DNA from: Sphingomonas limnosediminicola
GTDB taxonomy: Bacteria; Pseudomonadota; Alphaproteobacteria; Sphingomonadales; Sphingomonadaceae
Direction: 5' to 3'
Length of the DNA: 64,000 nt
Assembly: GCF_039537965.1 (NCBI RefSeq)
Contig: NZ_BAABBM010000001.1
Location: forward strand, 2,455,501 to 2,519,500
This document shows positions 22,622 to 33,110 of the stretch, one piece after another; within the stretch, counting starts at the first letter, position 1; every line of letters begins with the position of its first letter. Under the pieces are notes generated by a model. The model saw only the letters and a program-made list of their open reading frames with translations, searched no databases and had not been told where the DNA came from. A program made the translations under genes and the position numbers.

Positions 22622-23581
22622 GTGAGCTTGACCCTTCCCTTGGCCGATCGATTCCAGGCGCTTGCCGATCCGACCCGGCTGCGGGTGCTCGCGTTGCTGC
22701 GGATCATGGAGCTTTCGGTAGGCGAGTTGGCGCAGGTCCTCGGCCAAAGCCAGCCGCGCGTATCCCGCCATTTAAAGATTCTCGCCGACGCTGGCGTACT
22801 GGAGCGCCGCAAGGAGGGTAGCTGGGTCTTCTTGACCTTGACGGACGCAGAAGCGAACGACGCCTTGTTCGGCCTAATCGACGGCTGGGCCGACGCAGCG
22901 ACGCGCGCTTTGTTTGCTGCCGACGCCGCCCGAACCGATGCGATCCGCGCCGAGCGCGCCGAAGCTGCCAATCGATATTTCGCGGGCCACGCGGGCGTGT
23001 GGGACCAGATTCGTTCGCTCCACGTGGCCGAAACAGACGTCGAACGCGCTATCGATCAGGCGCTTGGACGCCGTCCGCTCGGGCGCCTAGTCGATATCGG
23101 TACTGGTACAGGCCGCATGATCGAGCTTTTCGCCCCGCGAGCAACGCAGGCGATCGGCATCGACCGTTCCTCCGAGATGCTGCGGCTTGCCCGCGTGAAG
23201 CTGGAAGCCGCGGGCATCCACCCGAGCCTTCGCCAAGGCGATATGTATGCGCTTCCGCTCGATGACGGCAGCGCGGACTGCGTCATCATCCACCAGGTGC
23301 TTCACTACGCTCACTCGCCCGCCGCGGCGATTGCGGAGGCAGCACGGGTGCTTGCGCCAGGCGGCACGCTCCTCGTCATCGATTTCGCGGCGCACGAACG
23401 GGAGGAGCTGCGCTCGACCGACGCGCACATCCGCCTCGGATTCGAGGATGAGGTGATGTCAGGCTGGTTCGCGGCGGCAGACCTAGAGATCGACCATGTC
23501 GAGCATCTGGAAGGCGGGGAATTGACGGTGACCTTGTGGCGCGGTGCCAAGCAGGGCGCTCGACAACGGAGGGCGGCATGA
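22622..23581 (+). CDS. ArsR family regulator fused to a SAM-dependent methyltransferase domain
   Basis: About 319 residues from the GTG at 22622 (VSLTLPLADRFQALADPTRLRVL). Residues 1-90 form a winged-helix ArsR domain (LADPTRLRVLALL, recognition helix GQSQPRVSRHLKIL, wing ERRKEGSWVFLTL) without the metal-binding ELCVCDL cysteines. Residues about 140-300 form a class I methyltransferase: motif I VDIGTGTGRMIELF, acidic IGIDRSSEM, later GDMYALPLDDGSADCVI and LAPGGTLLVIDF. The domain probably senses SAM or SAH rather than, or besides, methylating. It overlaps metF by four bases, so it is the first gene of a methionine operon and its likely regulator. The reading frame is open further upstream to 22508, but that would cross the operator. 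Confidence 0.88.
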   Translation: MSLTLPLADRFQALADPTRLRVLALLRIMELSVGELAQVLGQSQPRVSRHLKILADAGVLERRKEGSWVFLTLTDAEANDALFGLIDGWADAATRALFAADAARTDAIRAERAEAANRYFAGHAGVWDQIRSLHVAETDVERAIDQALGRRPLGRLVDIGTGTGRMIELFAPRATQAIGIDRSSEMLRLARVKLEAAGIHPSLRQGDMYALPLDDGSADCVIIHQVLHYAHSPAAAIAEAARVLAPGGTLLVIDFAAHEREELRSTDAHIRLGFEDEVMSGWFAAADLEIDHVEHLEGGELTVTLWRGAKQGARQRRAA

Positions 23582-24483
23582 ACGCATACGAACGCCTGAG
23601 CCAGCATTTGCCGCTGTTCGCGGAAGCGCGCGGCGACATTCAGGTCAGTTTCGAGTTCTTCCCGCCGAAAACCGAGAAAATGGCGGAAACGCTGTGGGAT
23701 TCGGTGCAGACGTTGGCGCCGCTGCAGCCTCGCTTCGTCTCGGTAACGTATGGTGCGGGTGGCTCGACGCGCGAACGTACCCACCAGACCGTGGAGCGGA
23801 TTCTCAAGGAAACATCGCTCACGCCGGCCGCGCACCTGACCTGCGTCGGTGCGTCGAAGGGCGAAGTCGACGACGTTGCCCGTGAATATTGGGACCTTGG
23901 CGTCCGCAACATCGTCGCCCTGCGCGGCGATCCGCCCGAGCCCGGCAGCAAGTATCAGCCGCATCCGCACGGGTATCGCGACGCCGCCGAACTGGTTGAG
24001 GGGCTGAAGAAGGTCGCCCCTTTCGACATTTCGGTCGCCGCTTATCCCGAATGTCACCCGGACTCATCGTCACGAAGGTTCGATCTCGAGAATCTGAAAC
24101 GCAAGGTCGACGCCGGCGCCGACCGGGCGATCTCGCAATTCTTCTTCTCGGCGGACTGTTTCCTTCGCTTCCGCGACGAAGCCGCTGCAGCGGGGATTGA
24201 TGCGGAGATTGTGCCGGGCATTCTCCCGGTGTCCAACGTCGCGACTACACGCCGGTTCGCGCAGACCTGCGGCGCTGCTATCCCCCAGTGGCTCGACGAT
24301 CTGTTCGAGGGTCTCGACGACCTGCCCGCGGCGCGGCAACTCATCGCGGCTACCGTCGCCGCAGAACTTTGCGGCCAGCTCTATGCCGGCGGAATCCGTC
24401 ACTTCCACTTCTACACCTTGAACCGCGCAGAGCTCAGCTACGCGATTTGCCACCTGCTGGGCGTAAGGGCGAAACAGTCATGA
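23578..24483 (+). CDS. metF: Methylenetetrahydrofolate reductase
   Basis: A 301-residue FAD enzyme that reduces 5,10-methylene-THF to 5-methyl-THF, the methyl donor for methionine synthase. The barrel start SFEFFPPKTEKM (catalytic Glu), VTYGAGGSTRERT, ALRGDPPE and AAYPECHPDS motifs are all present. The ATG overlaps the upstream stop (ATGA) and is preceded by GGAGGG; its own stop overlaps the next start (ATGA, 24480-24483), giving tight translational coupling through the operon. Confidence 0.95.
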   Translation: MNAYERLSQHLPLFAEARGDIQVSFEFFPPKTEKMAETLWDSVQTLAPLQPRFVSVTYGAGGSTRERTHQTVERILKETSLTPAAHLTCVGASKGEVDDVAREYWDLGVRNIVALRGDPPEPGSKYQPHPHGYRDAAELVEGLKKVAPFDISVAAYPECHPDSSSRRFDLENLKRKVDAGADRAISQFFFSADCFLRFRDEAAAAGIDAEIVPGILPVSNVATTRRFAQTCGAAIPQWLDDLFEGLDDLPAARQLIAATVAAELCGQLYAGGIRHFHFYTLNRAELSYAICHLLGVRAKQS

Positions 24484-25526
24484 CCAAATCTCAAGCGCTT
24501 CGCGCCGAGGCGGCGAAGCGGATCATTGTGAAAGACGGCGCCTATGGCACGTCGGTGCAGGCGCGGAAGCTGAGGGCGGCTGACTATTGCGGCGGTCTCG
24601 ACCTGCTAAAGGACCAGAAAGGCAACAACGACCTCCTCAACATCAGTAAGCCGGAGGTGGTTAGATCGATCTGCGAAAGCTTCGCCGAGGCGGGGGCCGA
24701 AATCCTCGCGACTAATACCTTCAACGCCAATGCTATTAGCCAGGCCGATTATGGCGCCGAGGCGTTGGTGGGAGAGATCAACCGCGCCGCCGGCCGCATC
24801 ACGCGCGAGGTCGCTGACCGCTACACCGCGAAGGACGGACGGCCGCGGTGGGTTGCCGGCGCGCTCGGGCCGACCAACAAGACGCTGTCACTGTCGCCGA
24901 ATGTGAACGATCCCGGCTTCCGCGAAGTAGACTTTGACGAGGTGAAAGCGGTTTATCGCGAGCAGATCGATGCGCTTGTGGAGGGCGGCGTCGACTTCAT
25001 CCTGATTGAGACGGTTTTCGACACGCTGAACGCCAAGTCGGCGATCATGGCGGGCCTGGAGGCCGAGCAGGCGCTTGGGCGCGAGCTGCCGCTGATGATC
25101 TCGATGACGCTGACCGACCTTAGCGGGCGCAACCTCAGCGGGCACACGGTGGAGGCCTTCTGGGCATCCGTCCGCCACGCCCGTCCGCTCACCATCGGCC
25201 TCAATTGCTCATTCGGTGCAGCGCAGTTGCGGCCCCATCTGTCGGCACTGGCTGCAACGGCCGACGCATTGGTCATGGCTTATCCGAACGCTGGGTTGCC
25301 CAACGAACTTGGCGAGTATGACGAGGCGGCTGAAGAGACCGCGCGGCAGGTTCGCGAATGGGCCGAGAGCGGGCTCGTCAACATCGTCGGCGGCTGCTGC
25401 GGGACGACACCGCAGCACATCGCCGCCATTGCCGGGGCGGTGCGCGATTGCACGCCGCGCGCCGTCCCGGCTGCTCAGCGGGGCACGTTGCTCGCCGGGC
25501 TCGAGCCGATGCTGATTGCCGCCTAA
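24480..25526 (+). CDS. metH: Methionine synthase, homocysteine-binding module (split MetH, part 1)
   Basis: A 348-residue protein equal to the N-terminal homocysteine S-methyltransferase module of cobalamin-dependent MetH. It has [10 protein letters not shown] at the start of the barrel, [17 protein letters not shown] and [11 protein letters not shown], which supply the three zinc-binding cysteines (Cys in LNCS and the CC pair). The remaining modules are encoded separately by the next gene, ten bases downstream, so MetH is made as two chains. Split MetH is known in several alphaproteobacteria. Confidence 0.92.
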   Translation: MTKSQALRAEAAKRIIVKDGAYGTSVQARKLRAADYCGGLDLLKDQKGNNDLLNISKPEVVRSICESFAEAGAEILATNTFNANAISQADYGAEALVGEINRAAGRITREVADRYTAKDGRPRWVAGALGPTNKTLSLSPNVNDPGFREVDFDEVKAVYREQIDALVEGGVDFILIETVFDTLNAKSAIMAGLEAEQALGRELPLMISMTLTDLSGRNLSGHTVEAFWASVRHARPLTIGLNCSFGAAQLRPHLSALAATADALVMAYPNAGLPNELGEYDEAAEETARQVREWAESGLVNIVGGCCGTTPQHIAAIAGAVRDCTPRAVPAAQRGTLLAGLEPMLIAA

Positions 25527-25529
25527 CCC

Positions 25530-28148
25530 ATGGAGATGACCAGAGTGAATGAAGTCGGCGCAGGCGCGCGCTTTGTGAATATCGGCGAGCGCTGCAACGT
25601 CACGGGTTCCGCCCGCTTCAAGAAGTTGATCCTTGCCGGTAACTATGAGGCCGCAGTCGAAGTGGCGCGCGACCAGGTCGAGAATGGCGCGCAGATTCTC
25701 GACGTGAACATGGACGAGGCGTTGCTCGACGGCGCCGAGGCAATGAGCATCTTCCTCCGCCGTATCGCCGCCGAGCCCGACATCGCGCGCATCCCGGTGA
25801 TGGTCGACAGCTCCAAGTGGAGCGTGATCGAAGCGGGGCTGAAGTGCGTGCCCGGCAAGCCGATCGTCAACTCGATCAGCATGAAGGAAGGCGAGGGGCC
25901 GTTCCTCGAACTGGCGCGCAAGTGCCGAGCCTATGGCGCGGCGGTTGTCGTCATGGCCTTCGACGAGGTCGGGCAGGCCGACACAGCCGAGCGCAAGGTC
26001 AGCATCTGCGAGCGTGCCTACAAGCTGCTCGTGGCAGACGGCACCGATCCCAGCGACATCATCTTCGACCCCAATATCTTTGCCGTCGCGACGGGCATCG
26101 ACGAGCATCGCCGCTACGCGATGGATTTCATCGAAGGCGCGCGTGAAATCCGGCGGCGCTGTCCGGGCGTGCACATCAGCGGCGGTTTATCGAACCTCAG
26201 CTTCTCGTTCCGGGGCAACGAGCCGGTGCGGCGCGCGATGCACAGCGTCTTCCTTTATCACGCCATTCCGGCGGGCATGGACATGGGCATCGTCAACGCG
26301 GGCCAGCTCGACGTTTACGACGCGATCGACCCGGAGCTTCGCGATGCGTGCGAGGACGTCATTCTCGACCGTCGCGACGATGCGACCGAGCGGCTGATCG
26401 CGCTGGCCGAGAAGTATAAGGGGACCGACGAGGCGGAGGAAAAGAAGCTCGCCGAATGGCGCTCGCTGCCGGTCGGTGAGCGCCTTTCCTACGCGCTCGT
26501 GAAGGGCATCGACGCACATATCGTCGACGACACCGAGGAAGCGCGCCAGTCGTTCGACAGGCCGATCGAGGTGATTGAGGGCCCGCTGATGGACGGCATG
26601 AACGTCGTCGGCGACCTGTTCGGCTCAGGCAAGATGTTCCTTCCACAGGTCGTTAAATCCGCCCGCGTCATGAAGCGCGCGGTCGCTCACCTCATCCCCT
26701 TCATTGAGGCGGAGAAGGAGCGGACCGGCGCGACTAAGGGAAAGGGCCGCGTCGTGATGGCGACTGTGAAGGGCGACGTTCACGACATCGGCAAGAACAT
26801 CGTCGGCGTCGTGCTGCAGTGTAACGGCTTCGAGGTCATCGACCTTGGCGTGATGGTGCCCTGGCAGGACATCCTCAAATCAGCGAACGACAATAATGCC
26901 GACATGATTGGCCTGTCGGGACTGATCACGCCGTCGCTCGACGAAATGGTGACCGTCGCTGGCGAAATGCAGCGGTTGGGGCTCAAGACACCGCTGCTGA
27001 TCGGCGGGGCGACGACGAGCAAGGCGCATACGGCGCTGCGCATCGATCCCGCCTACGAAGGGCCGGTAATCCACGTGCTCGACGCGAGCCGGGCGGTCGG
27101 CGTTGCCTCCTCGTTGGTGTCGGACACGCAGCGCGAGCCGCTGATCGCCACCACTGCGGATGATTACGAAAAGCTGCGCAAGTCGCGTGAACGGAGTGGG
27201 CAAAGCGAGCTTTCGCCACTCTCCGATGCGCGAGCCAATGCATTTCCGTTCGACCCGAGCGGCCAGGTGCCTGCGCCGCTTCGTCCGGGCCTGCACCATT
27301 TTGGCGAATGGCCGCTGCGCGACCTTAAAACGTCTATCGACTGGACGCCCTTCTTCCGCGCGTGGGAACTGGCCGGCAATTATCCCGCGATCCTCGACGA
27401 TCCGATCGTTGGCGAGAGCGCGCGAAGCCTGTTCAACGATGCGCAGGCGATGCTCGACCAGATCATCGCCGAGCGCTGGGTGACGCCGAAGGCAACGGTC
27501 GGGCTGTGGCGCTGCAAGCGTGAGGGCGACGACGTTCTCGTTCTCGCAGGCAATGATTGGACGCGTCTGCCCTTCCTGCGCCAGCAGGTGAAGAAGCGCG
27601 AAGGCCGGCCGAACATGTGTCTGGCCGACTTCATCAATCCCGATGGCGAGGACTGGATCGGCGGCTTTGCCGTCGGCATTCACGGGCTCGAACCGCATCT
27701 CGAACGGTTCAAGCAGACGATCGACGATTATGACGACATCCTGCTGAAGGCGTTGGCCGACCGGCTGGCTGAAAGCTTCGCGGAGGTGCTCCACGCCGAG
27801 GTCCGCAATCGGCTCTGGGGCTATGCGGACGAGCAGCTGTCGAATCAGCAGATGATCCGTGAGAAATACGAAGGGATCCGCCCTGCGCCGGGCTATCCGG
27901 CTTGCCCGGATCACAGCCTGAAGCCGATACTTTTCCAGATGCTCGGGGGATTTCCAGGCGAGGTTACGCTCACCGAGAATTTCGCGATGCTGCCAACGTC
28001 GGCGGTTTCCGGCTTTTATTTCGGCCATCGCGACAGCCGGTATTTCGGCGTCGCTCGGATTGGCCGCGACCAGCTCGAGGACTATGCGGGGCGGCGCGGT
28101 GTCTCGCTCGAGCAGGCCGAGCGCTGGCTGCGTCCGAACCTCGACTAG
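25530..28148 (+). CDS. metH: Methionine synthase, folate-, cobalamin- and reactivation modules (split MetH, part 2)
   Basis: An 872-residue protein with the remaining three MetH modules in order: pterin-binding barrel ([16 protein letters not shown], about 15-300), cobalamin-binding module with the cobalt-ligand histidine in [11 protein letters not shown] (about residue 415), and the C-terminal SAM-dependent reactivation domain ([15 protein letters not shown], about 785-800). Together with the upstream homocysteine module it makes methionine from homocysteine and 5-methyl-THF. The start may be ATG 25530, ATG 25536 or GTG 25545; only the GTG has the internal GGAG at a normal distance. Confidence 0.93.
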   Translation: MEMTRVNEVGAGARFVNIGERCNVTGSARFKKLILAGNYEAAVEVARDQVENGAQILDVNMDEALLDGAEAMSIFLRRIAAEPDIARIPVMVDSSKWSVIEAGLKCVPGKPIVNSISMKEGEGPFLELARKCRAYGAAVVVMAFDEVGQADTAERKVSICERAYKLLVADGTDPSDIIFDPNIFAVATGIDEHRRYAMDFIEGAREIRRRCPGVHISGGLSNLSFSFRGNEPVRRAMHSVFLYHAIPAGMDMGIVNAGQLDVYDAIDPELRDACEDVILDRRDDATERLIALAEKYKGTDEAEEKKLAEWRSLPVGERLSYALVKGIDAHIVDDTEEARQSFDRPIEVIEGPLMDGMNVVGDLFGSGKMFLPQVVKSARVMKRAVAHLIPFIEAEKERTGATKGKGRVVMATVKGDVHDIGKNIVGVVLQCNGFEVIDLGVMVPWQDILKSANDNNADMIGLSGLITPSLDEMVTVAGEMQRLGLKTPLLIGGATTSKAHTALRIDPAYEGPVIHVLDASRAVGVASSLVSDTQREPLIATTADDYEKLRKSRERSGQSELSPLSDARANAFPFDPSGQVPAPLRPGLHHFGEWPLRDLKTSIDWTPFFRAWELAGNYPAILDDPIVGESARSLFNDAQAMLDQIIAERWVTPKATVGLWRCKREGDDVLVLAGNDWTRLPFLRQQVKKREGRPNMCLADFINPDGEDWIGGFAVGIHGLEPHLERFKQTIDDYDDILLKALADRLAESFAEVLHAEVRNRLWGYADEQLSNQQMIREKYEGIRPAPGYPACPDHSLKPILFQMLGGFPGEVTLTENFAMLPTSAVSGFYFGHRDSRYFGVARIGRDQLEDYAGRRGVSLEQAERWLRPNLD

Positions 28149-28176
28149 GACGTCCGTTCCGACTAGCGCAGCCGCC

Positions 28177-30165
28177 ATGTTGCGGCGGTTCCTGATCCTC
28201 TTGGCATTGCTGCTCGTGCCCTCGACCATCGGGGCGCGAGGCATCGAGCCGCAGCTTGTCGTGGAAGGAGCGGCGCCGCCCGGCGGCGAGGTCGAGCTTG
28301 CGATCCACATGCGCCCGGCAAAGGGCTGGCACGGATATTGGCTGAACCCAGGCGACGCCGGACTGCCAATGGACGTGAAGTGGCAACTTCCCCCGGGTTT
28401 CTCGGCGGGCCCGCTGCGCTACCCGGTGCCGTCGCGGCTGACCGTCGCCGGACTTATGAACTACGTCTACGAGCGGGATTATGCCGTGCTCGTGCGGCTG
28501 AAAGTGCCGGCGGGCGCGAGCGGCGCGGTTCCGATCCGCGCCGCGGCGCACTGGCTCGCCTGCACCGACAAGATCTGCGTGCCCGAGCGGGGCGAGCTTT
28601 CGGTCGACTTGCCGGTCGGCACCGGCACGCCGAACCGCGCGCAGTTCGACGAATGGCGTCGCGCACTGCCGCGGCCCTTGGTGACGCTTGGAAAGTTCGA
28701 TGCCGGCGGCGACAAATTGCGCGTCGCGATCCCGCTCCCTGCGAGCGTGGACGTCGAGCAGCCTTACCTTTTTCCTGCGACCGACAATGTGGTCGACTAT
28801 GAGGCGAAGCAGGAATTTCGCCGCGTCGGCGATATTCTGGTCGCTGAACTTCAGCGCAGGCCGGGCAATCTGCGCGAATTCCAAGGCGTCCTGGCGCTCG
28901 CGGATGGGCAGGGCTTCGAAATCCGCGCTGAGCCAGGCCAAGTCCCCGCCGGCGGCAAGGCGATCAGCGGATCAGACGCGCTCGGCGCCCAAGTGATTCT
29001 CTGGGCGGTGCTCGGCGCGATTGCAGGCGGCGTCCTGCTTAACCTGATGCCGTGCGTGTTCCCGATCCTCGCCCTGAAGGCGTTGCACCTATCCCGCGCT
29101 GGCGGCGATGCGGCGGAGGCGCGTCGTGATGCGCTAGCCTATACTGCGGGGGCCATCGTGGGCACGGGTGCGTTGGGCATTGCGCTGCTGCTGATCCGCG
29201 CCGGCGGGAGCGCCGCGGGATGGGCATTCCAGCTACAGGACCCGCGGACCATCATGCTCTTGCTGCTGCTTGCGACGGCAATTACCGCAAATCTGCTTGG
29301 CCTGTTCGAACTGCCTGTGCTTGGCGGGCGCGCAAAGCCGGCGGGCGGTTTCGGCACCGGCGCGCTAGCCGCGTTCGTGGCGACGCCCTGTGCGGGCCCT
29401 TTCTTGGGCGCCGCTCTGGGAACGGCGCTGCTTTTGCCGGTGGCGGGATCTGCACTGGTGTTTGCTGCGCTAGGATTTGGTCTGGCGCTGCCCTTCCTTA
29501 TCGTAGCGTTCATTCCATCGCTTCGATCCAGGCTGCCGAGACCTGGGGCATGGATGGATCGCCTCAAGCGATTCCTGGCAATCCCGATGGCCGCAAGCGC
29601 TGTCGCAGCGCTTTGGCTCCTGCAACGACTTTCTGGCAGCGAAGGGTTCGTCATCGGCCTAATCGCTGTCGTCTTGCTAATGTCGTTCCTGATTCCGGTC
29701 GGGCTTCGCCAGAAAGCCGGAGAGCGCCCGGGTCTCGTCCCGATTGCGTTGACGTTCATGGTGATCGCCATCGCGACGGGGGTAGCACCGCACCGTTCGA
29801 TCTCGAGCGAGCGAAAGGTGGCAGGCGCCGACACCTGGACCGAAGCGCGTGTTGCAGCCGACTTGCAGAATCGGAGAGCTGCCTTCGTTTATTTCACGGC
29901 CGATTGGTGCCTTACGTGCAAGGCGAACGAAGCTGCCGCCATTGATCGCGCCGAGGTGCGCGACGCGTTTAAGTCGGCCGGCGTTGACGTGCTTGCTGCC
30001 GACTGGACCAACGGCGACCCGGCGATTACGCGCTTCCTCGAGAGCCGCGGGCGTGCGGGAGTGCCGCTTTACTTGTGGTACGCGCCGGGGAAGCCCGTGG
30101 AGGAACTGCCGCAGATACTTACGCCGGGAATGCTTATCTCCCGCGCTCAGCAGGTGAAGCGCTAG
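28177..30165 (+). CDS. DsbD/ScsB-like thiol:disulfide interchange protein
   Basis: A 662-residue inner-membrane protein that carries electrons from cytoplasmic thioredoxin to periplasmic thiols. Order: signal peptide (1-20), an N-terminal periplasmic domain with the cysteine pair in ACTDKICVPE (about 130), an eight-segment membrane domain (about 268-541) with the redox cysteines in LMPCVFPIL and ATPCAGPFLG, and a C-terminal thioredoxin-like domain with WCLTC (about 577-581). This N-terminal domain and length fit the ScsB-type branch rather than classical DsbD. The last 32 bases overlap the 3' end of the convergent amidohydrolase gene. Confidence 0.9.
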   Translation: MLRRFLILLALLLVPSTIGARGIEPQLVVEGAAPPGGEVELAIHMRPAKGWHGYWLNPGDAGLPMDVKWQLPPGFSAGPLRYPVPSRLTVAGLMNYVYERDYAVLVRLKVPAGASGAVPIRAAAHWLACTDKICVPERGELSVDLPVGTGTPNRAQFDEWRRALPRPLVTLGKFDAGGDKLRVAIPLPASVDVEQPYLFPATDNVVDYEAKQEFRRVGDILVAELQRRPGNLREFQGVLALADGQGFEIRAEPGQVPAGGKAISGSDALGAQVILWAVLGAIAGGVLLNLMPCVFPILALKALHLSRAGGDAAEARRDALAYTAGAIVGTGALGIALLLIRAGGSAAGWAFQLQDPRTIMLLLLLATAITANLLGLFELPVLGGRAKPAGGFGTGALAAFVATPCAGPFLGAALGTALLLPVAGSALVFAALGFGLALPFLIVAFIPSLRSRLPRPGAWMDRLKRFLAIPMAASAVAALWLLQRLSGSEGFVIGLIAVVLLMSFLIPVGLRQKAGERPGLVPIALTFMVIAIATGVAPHRSISSERKVAGADTWTEARVAADLQNRRAAFVYFTADWCLTCKANEAAAIDRAEVRDAFKSAGVDVLAADWTNGDPAITRFLESRGRAGVPLYLWYAPGKPVEELPQILTPGMLISRAQQVKR

Positions 30166-31786
30166 GCGAGTGTTGCCAGACTTTCTTGCCGCCGACCCAC
30201 GTTTCGAGAACCTGCGTCGCGGCGAGGGACTGAGCATCGACAGCAGTGGGATCCCGATCGATGATGATGAAGTCGGCCCATTTGCCGGGTTCCAGCGCGC
30301 CGATCTTCTGCTCCGCGAAACCCGCATAGGCCGCGCCTCGAGTGAAGGCGTTGAGCGCCTGCGCGAAGGTCAACCGTTCCGCGGGCAGCCATCCGCCCGG
30401 CGGCTGGCCGTGCACGTCCTGGCGGCTGACGGCGGCTGATAGGCCAGGGAACGGGTTCGGCGATTCCACCGGGAAGTCCGAGCCGAACGCCAGCCGCGCG
30501 CCCGACTTAAGGACGGTCTGCCACGCGTAAGCGCCGGCCAGCCGGTTCGGTCCGAGGCGTTTCTCCGCCATGAGCCGGTCACTCGTCTGGTGCGTCGGCT
30601 GCATCGAGGCGATGATGCCCGCCGGCGCGAGGCGCGAGATGTCCGCCGGGTCGGCGATCTGGAAATGCTCGATCCGCCAGCGACGGTCGCGGCCATATTT
30701 CTGCGACAGCTTCTCGTAGGTCGCGATCGCCTGCGCATTGGCCGCATCGCCGATCGCGTGAGTCGCAATCTGGAAACCGTGCGATGCGGCGGTTTCAGCC
30801 AGCGAGGCCAATTCCGCATCCGTGTGGAATTGCAGGCCGCGTGTGTCCGGCTTGTCGGAATAAGGCTGCTTCAGCCAAGCGCCGCGCGACCCGAGCGCTC
30901 CGTCGGCGAACAGTTTAATCCCGACCGCGCGGAGGCGATCATCGTACAGCCATGCCGTCGGGGCCGGCACCGCCGCGATCGACTTCGTTCCGGAAAGATA
31001 GACCATCATCCGCACGTTCAGCGAGCCGGCATCGCCAGCACGTTTCATTGCTTCCCAGTCGCCGACCGACGTGCTCATCGAACCGACGCCGGTCACGCCG
31101 ACCGACAGCAATTGCTCCTGCGCCTTGGCCAATGCTTCATCGGCCTTGGCCGGGGTGCGCGCCGGGATAGCCGTATCGATCAGTCCGCGCGCGGCATCGA
31201 CGAACAGGCCGTTTTCGATCCGGCCCCCGGACGGCGCCTGTGTTTGTGGCGTGACGCCGGCCGCTTTCATGGCAGCGCTATTGGCTACGACTGCGTGACC
31301 ATCGACCCGCTCTAGAACCACCGGCCGGTTCGGAACGACGGCGTCGAGGTCGGCAGCAGTCGGAAAACGCTTGTCGGGCCACAATTCCTGGTTCCAGCCG
31401 AAGCCGATTATCCACGCGTCGTTCGGATGCGCTGCAGCGAAATCCCGCAGCCGCTTCTGCAGGTCGGCGATCGAACTGGTGCCGACAAGCTGCACCGTCA
31501 TCTGGGTCATGCCGAGGTCGAGCACATGGCCGTGCGCATCGATCAGGCCCGGCAGCAACGTGCGTCCGCCACCGTCCACCGTCGATGTAATGTTAGCGAG
31601 GCGTACAAGCTCGGGATGTTCAATTACCGCCTTGACCCTGCCCTCGTCGCCGATGGTCAGCGCGCGGAAATGCTGCAGCTTCCCGTCGGGTGCGACCTGG
31701 ATGCCATTGACGTTGGAGATTAGCATGTCCGCCTGGGCGGAACTGGCGAGCAGCGCTGCAGCGAGCGCGATGAAGTGCTTCCTCAT
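30134..31786 (-). CDS. Exported amidohydrolase, YtcJ-like
   Basis: A 550-residue metal-dependent hydrolase of the amidohydrolase-3 group with a signal peptide (MRKHFIALAAALLASSAQA). The metal ligands HGH in LIDAHGHVLDLG, the ATHAIGDAAN histidine, RIEHFQ and the late FGSDFPVE aspartate are all in place. Relatives hydrolyse N-formyl or other amide bonds; the substrate is not predictable. The gene tail overlaps the DsbD-like gene by 32 bases, tail to tail. Confidence 0.9.
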   Translation of the reverse strand: MRKHFIALAAALLASSAQADMLISNVNGIQVAPDGKLQHFRALTIGDEGRVKAVIEHPELVRLANITSTVDGGGRTLLPGLIDAHGHVLDLGMTQMTVQLVGTSSIADLQKRLRDFAAAHPNDAWIIGFGWNQELWPDKRFPTAADLDAVVPNRPVVLERVDGHAVVANSAAMKAAGVTPQTQAPSGGRIENGLFVDAARGLIDTAIPARTPAKADEALAKAQEQLLSVGVTGVGSMSTSVGDWEAMKRAGDAGSLNVRMMVYLSGTKSIAAVPAPTAWLYDDRLRAVGIKLFADGALGSRGAWLKQPYSDKPDTRGLQFHTDAELASLAETAASHGFQIATHAIGDAANAQAIATYEKLSQKYGRDRRWRIEHFQIADPADISRLAPAGIIASMQPTHQTSDRLMAEKRLGPNRLAGAYAWQTVLKSGARLAFGSDFPVESPNPFPGLSAAVSRQDVHGQPPGGWLPAERLTFAQALNAFTRGAAYAGFAEQKIGALEPGKWADFIIIDRDPTAVDAQSLAATQVLETWVGGKKVWQHSPSASPAERGR

Positions 31787-31838
31787 GCGCCGCGCTTAGC
31801 ATTGTCCGCGCGCAAGTGAACCGCTAGGCCACGCGCCA

Positions 31839-33056
31839 ATGCTTTCGCCCCCCACAATCGACGACATCCGCGCCGCTGCGACACGCATCGACGGCGCTGT
31901 CATTCGCACGCCAATGCTGGTCAGCCGGACCTTGTCCGAGATCATCGGGGCCGAGGTGTGGCTGAAGTTCGAGAACCTGCAGTTCACCGCGGCGTACAAG
32001 GAACGCGGCGCGCTCAACAAATTGCTGCAGCTGACTCCGGAAGAGCGGGCACGCGGCGTGATTGCGGCTTCGGCTGGCAATCATGCGCAGGCGGTCGCTT
32101 ATCACGCCAAGCGGCTGGGAATACCGGCGATCATCGTCATGCCCTCGGCGACGCCAACGGTGAAGGTGACTCAGACCGAAGGCCATGGCGCTAAGGTCGT
32201 CCTCTACGGCGCGATGTTCGACGACGCATATTCGCGGGCGCGCGAGCTGGCGATGGAGAACGGCTACGTCTTCGTGCACCCATTCGACGACCCGCAAGTG
32301 ATCGCGGGAGCGGGGACTCTCGGGCTTGAGATGCTCGCGGAGGCACCGGACCTCGACACCATCGTCGTGCCGATCGGCGGCGGCGGGTTGATGTCGGGCA
32401 TCTCGATCGCGGCGCGCGCGATTAAGCCGGAGATTGAGTTGATCGGCGTCGAGGCCGAGCTGTATCCGTCGATGAAATGCGCGATCCAGGGCCTGCATCT
32501 TCCGTTGGGCGGCGACACGCTGGCGGAAGGCATTGCGGTCAAGCATCCCGGCGAGCTGACGTCGCGTATTCTCAAGGATCTCGCGAGCGACGTCATGTTG
32601 GTGCCGGAGCGCGATCTTGAGCGGGCGGTGGCCATGCTTGTGGGCATAGAGAAGACGGTCGTTGAGGGCGCCGGCGCCGCTGGGCTTGCCGCGATGCTCG
32701 CCGATCCGGCGCGCTTCGCGGGCAAGAAGGTCGCGACGATCCTGTGCGGCGGCAATATCGACACGCACTTACTCGCCAACGTTCTCGTGCGCGATCTCGT
32801 GCGCCAGGGCCGCGTTGCGCGGCTACGCGTCGCGGTGCACGACCAGCCCGGGGCGCTCGCCGCGATCACGGCCAAGGTCTACGAAGCGGGCGTCAATGTC
32901 ATCGACATCAAACACAGCCGGATCTTCACCCGGCTCCCCGCGAAAGACACGATGATCGAGGTCGAGTGTGAGGCCCGCGACCCGGCTTCAATCGACGATG
33001 TCGTGGCCCGTCTGGAGGCTGCCGGCTTCGTAGTCGAGCGCGCTTTACTAGACTGA
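31839..33056 (+). CDS. ilvA: Threonine ammonia-lyase with C-terminal ACT-like domain
   Basis: A 405-residue PLP enzyme converting threonine to 2-oxobutanoate, first step of isoleucine synthesis. The PLP lysine is Lys53 in TAAYKERGALN, the phosphate loop is SAGNHAQ, and GGGGLMSG lies mid-chain. The C-terminal 80 residues (RLRVAVHDQPGALAAI..) form a single ACT-like domain; this short form is common in alphaproteobacteria and may serve biosynthesis or catabolism. The start is 52 bases from the divergent amidohydrolase start. Confidence 0.93.
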   Translation: MLSPPTIDDIRAAATRIDGAVIRTPMLVSRTLSEIIGAEVWLKFENLQFTAAYKERGALNKLLQLTPEERARGVIAASAGNHAQAVAYHAKRLGIPAIIVMPSATPTVKVTQTEGHGAKVVLYGAMFDDAYSRARELAMENGYVFVHPFDDPQVIAGAGTLGLEMLAEAPDLDTIVVPIGGGGLMSGISIAARAIKPEIELIGVEAELYPSMKCAIQGLHLPLGGDTLAEGIAVKHPGELTSRILKDLASDVMLVPERDLERAVAMLVGIEKTVVEGAGAAGLAAMLADPARFAGKKVATILCGGNIDTHLLANVLVRDLVRQGRVARLRVAVHDQPGALAAITAKVYEAGVNVIDIKHSRIFTRLPAKDTMIEVECEARDPASIDDVVARLEAAGFVVERALLD

Positions 33057-33110
33057 TTAGGGTTACCTGCCCGATCCGGTTCTGAACCCTTTTGGGACAG
33101 CATGGACATT

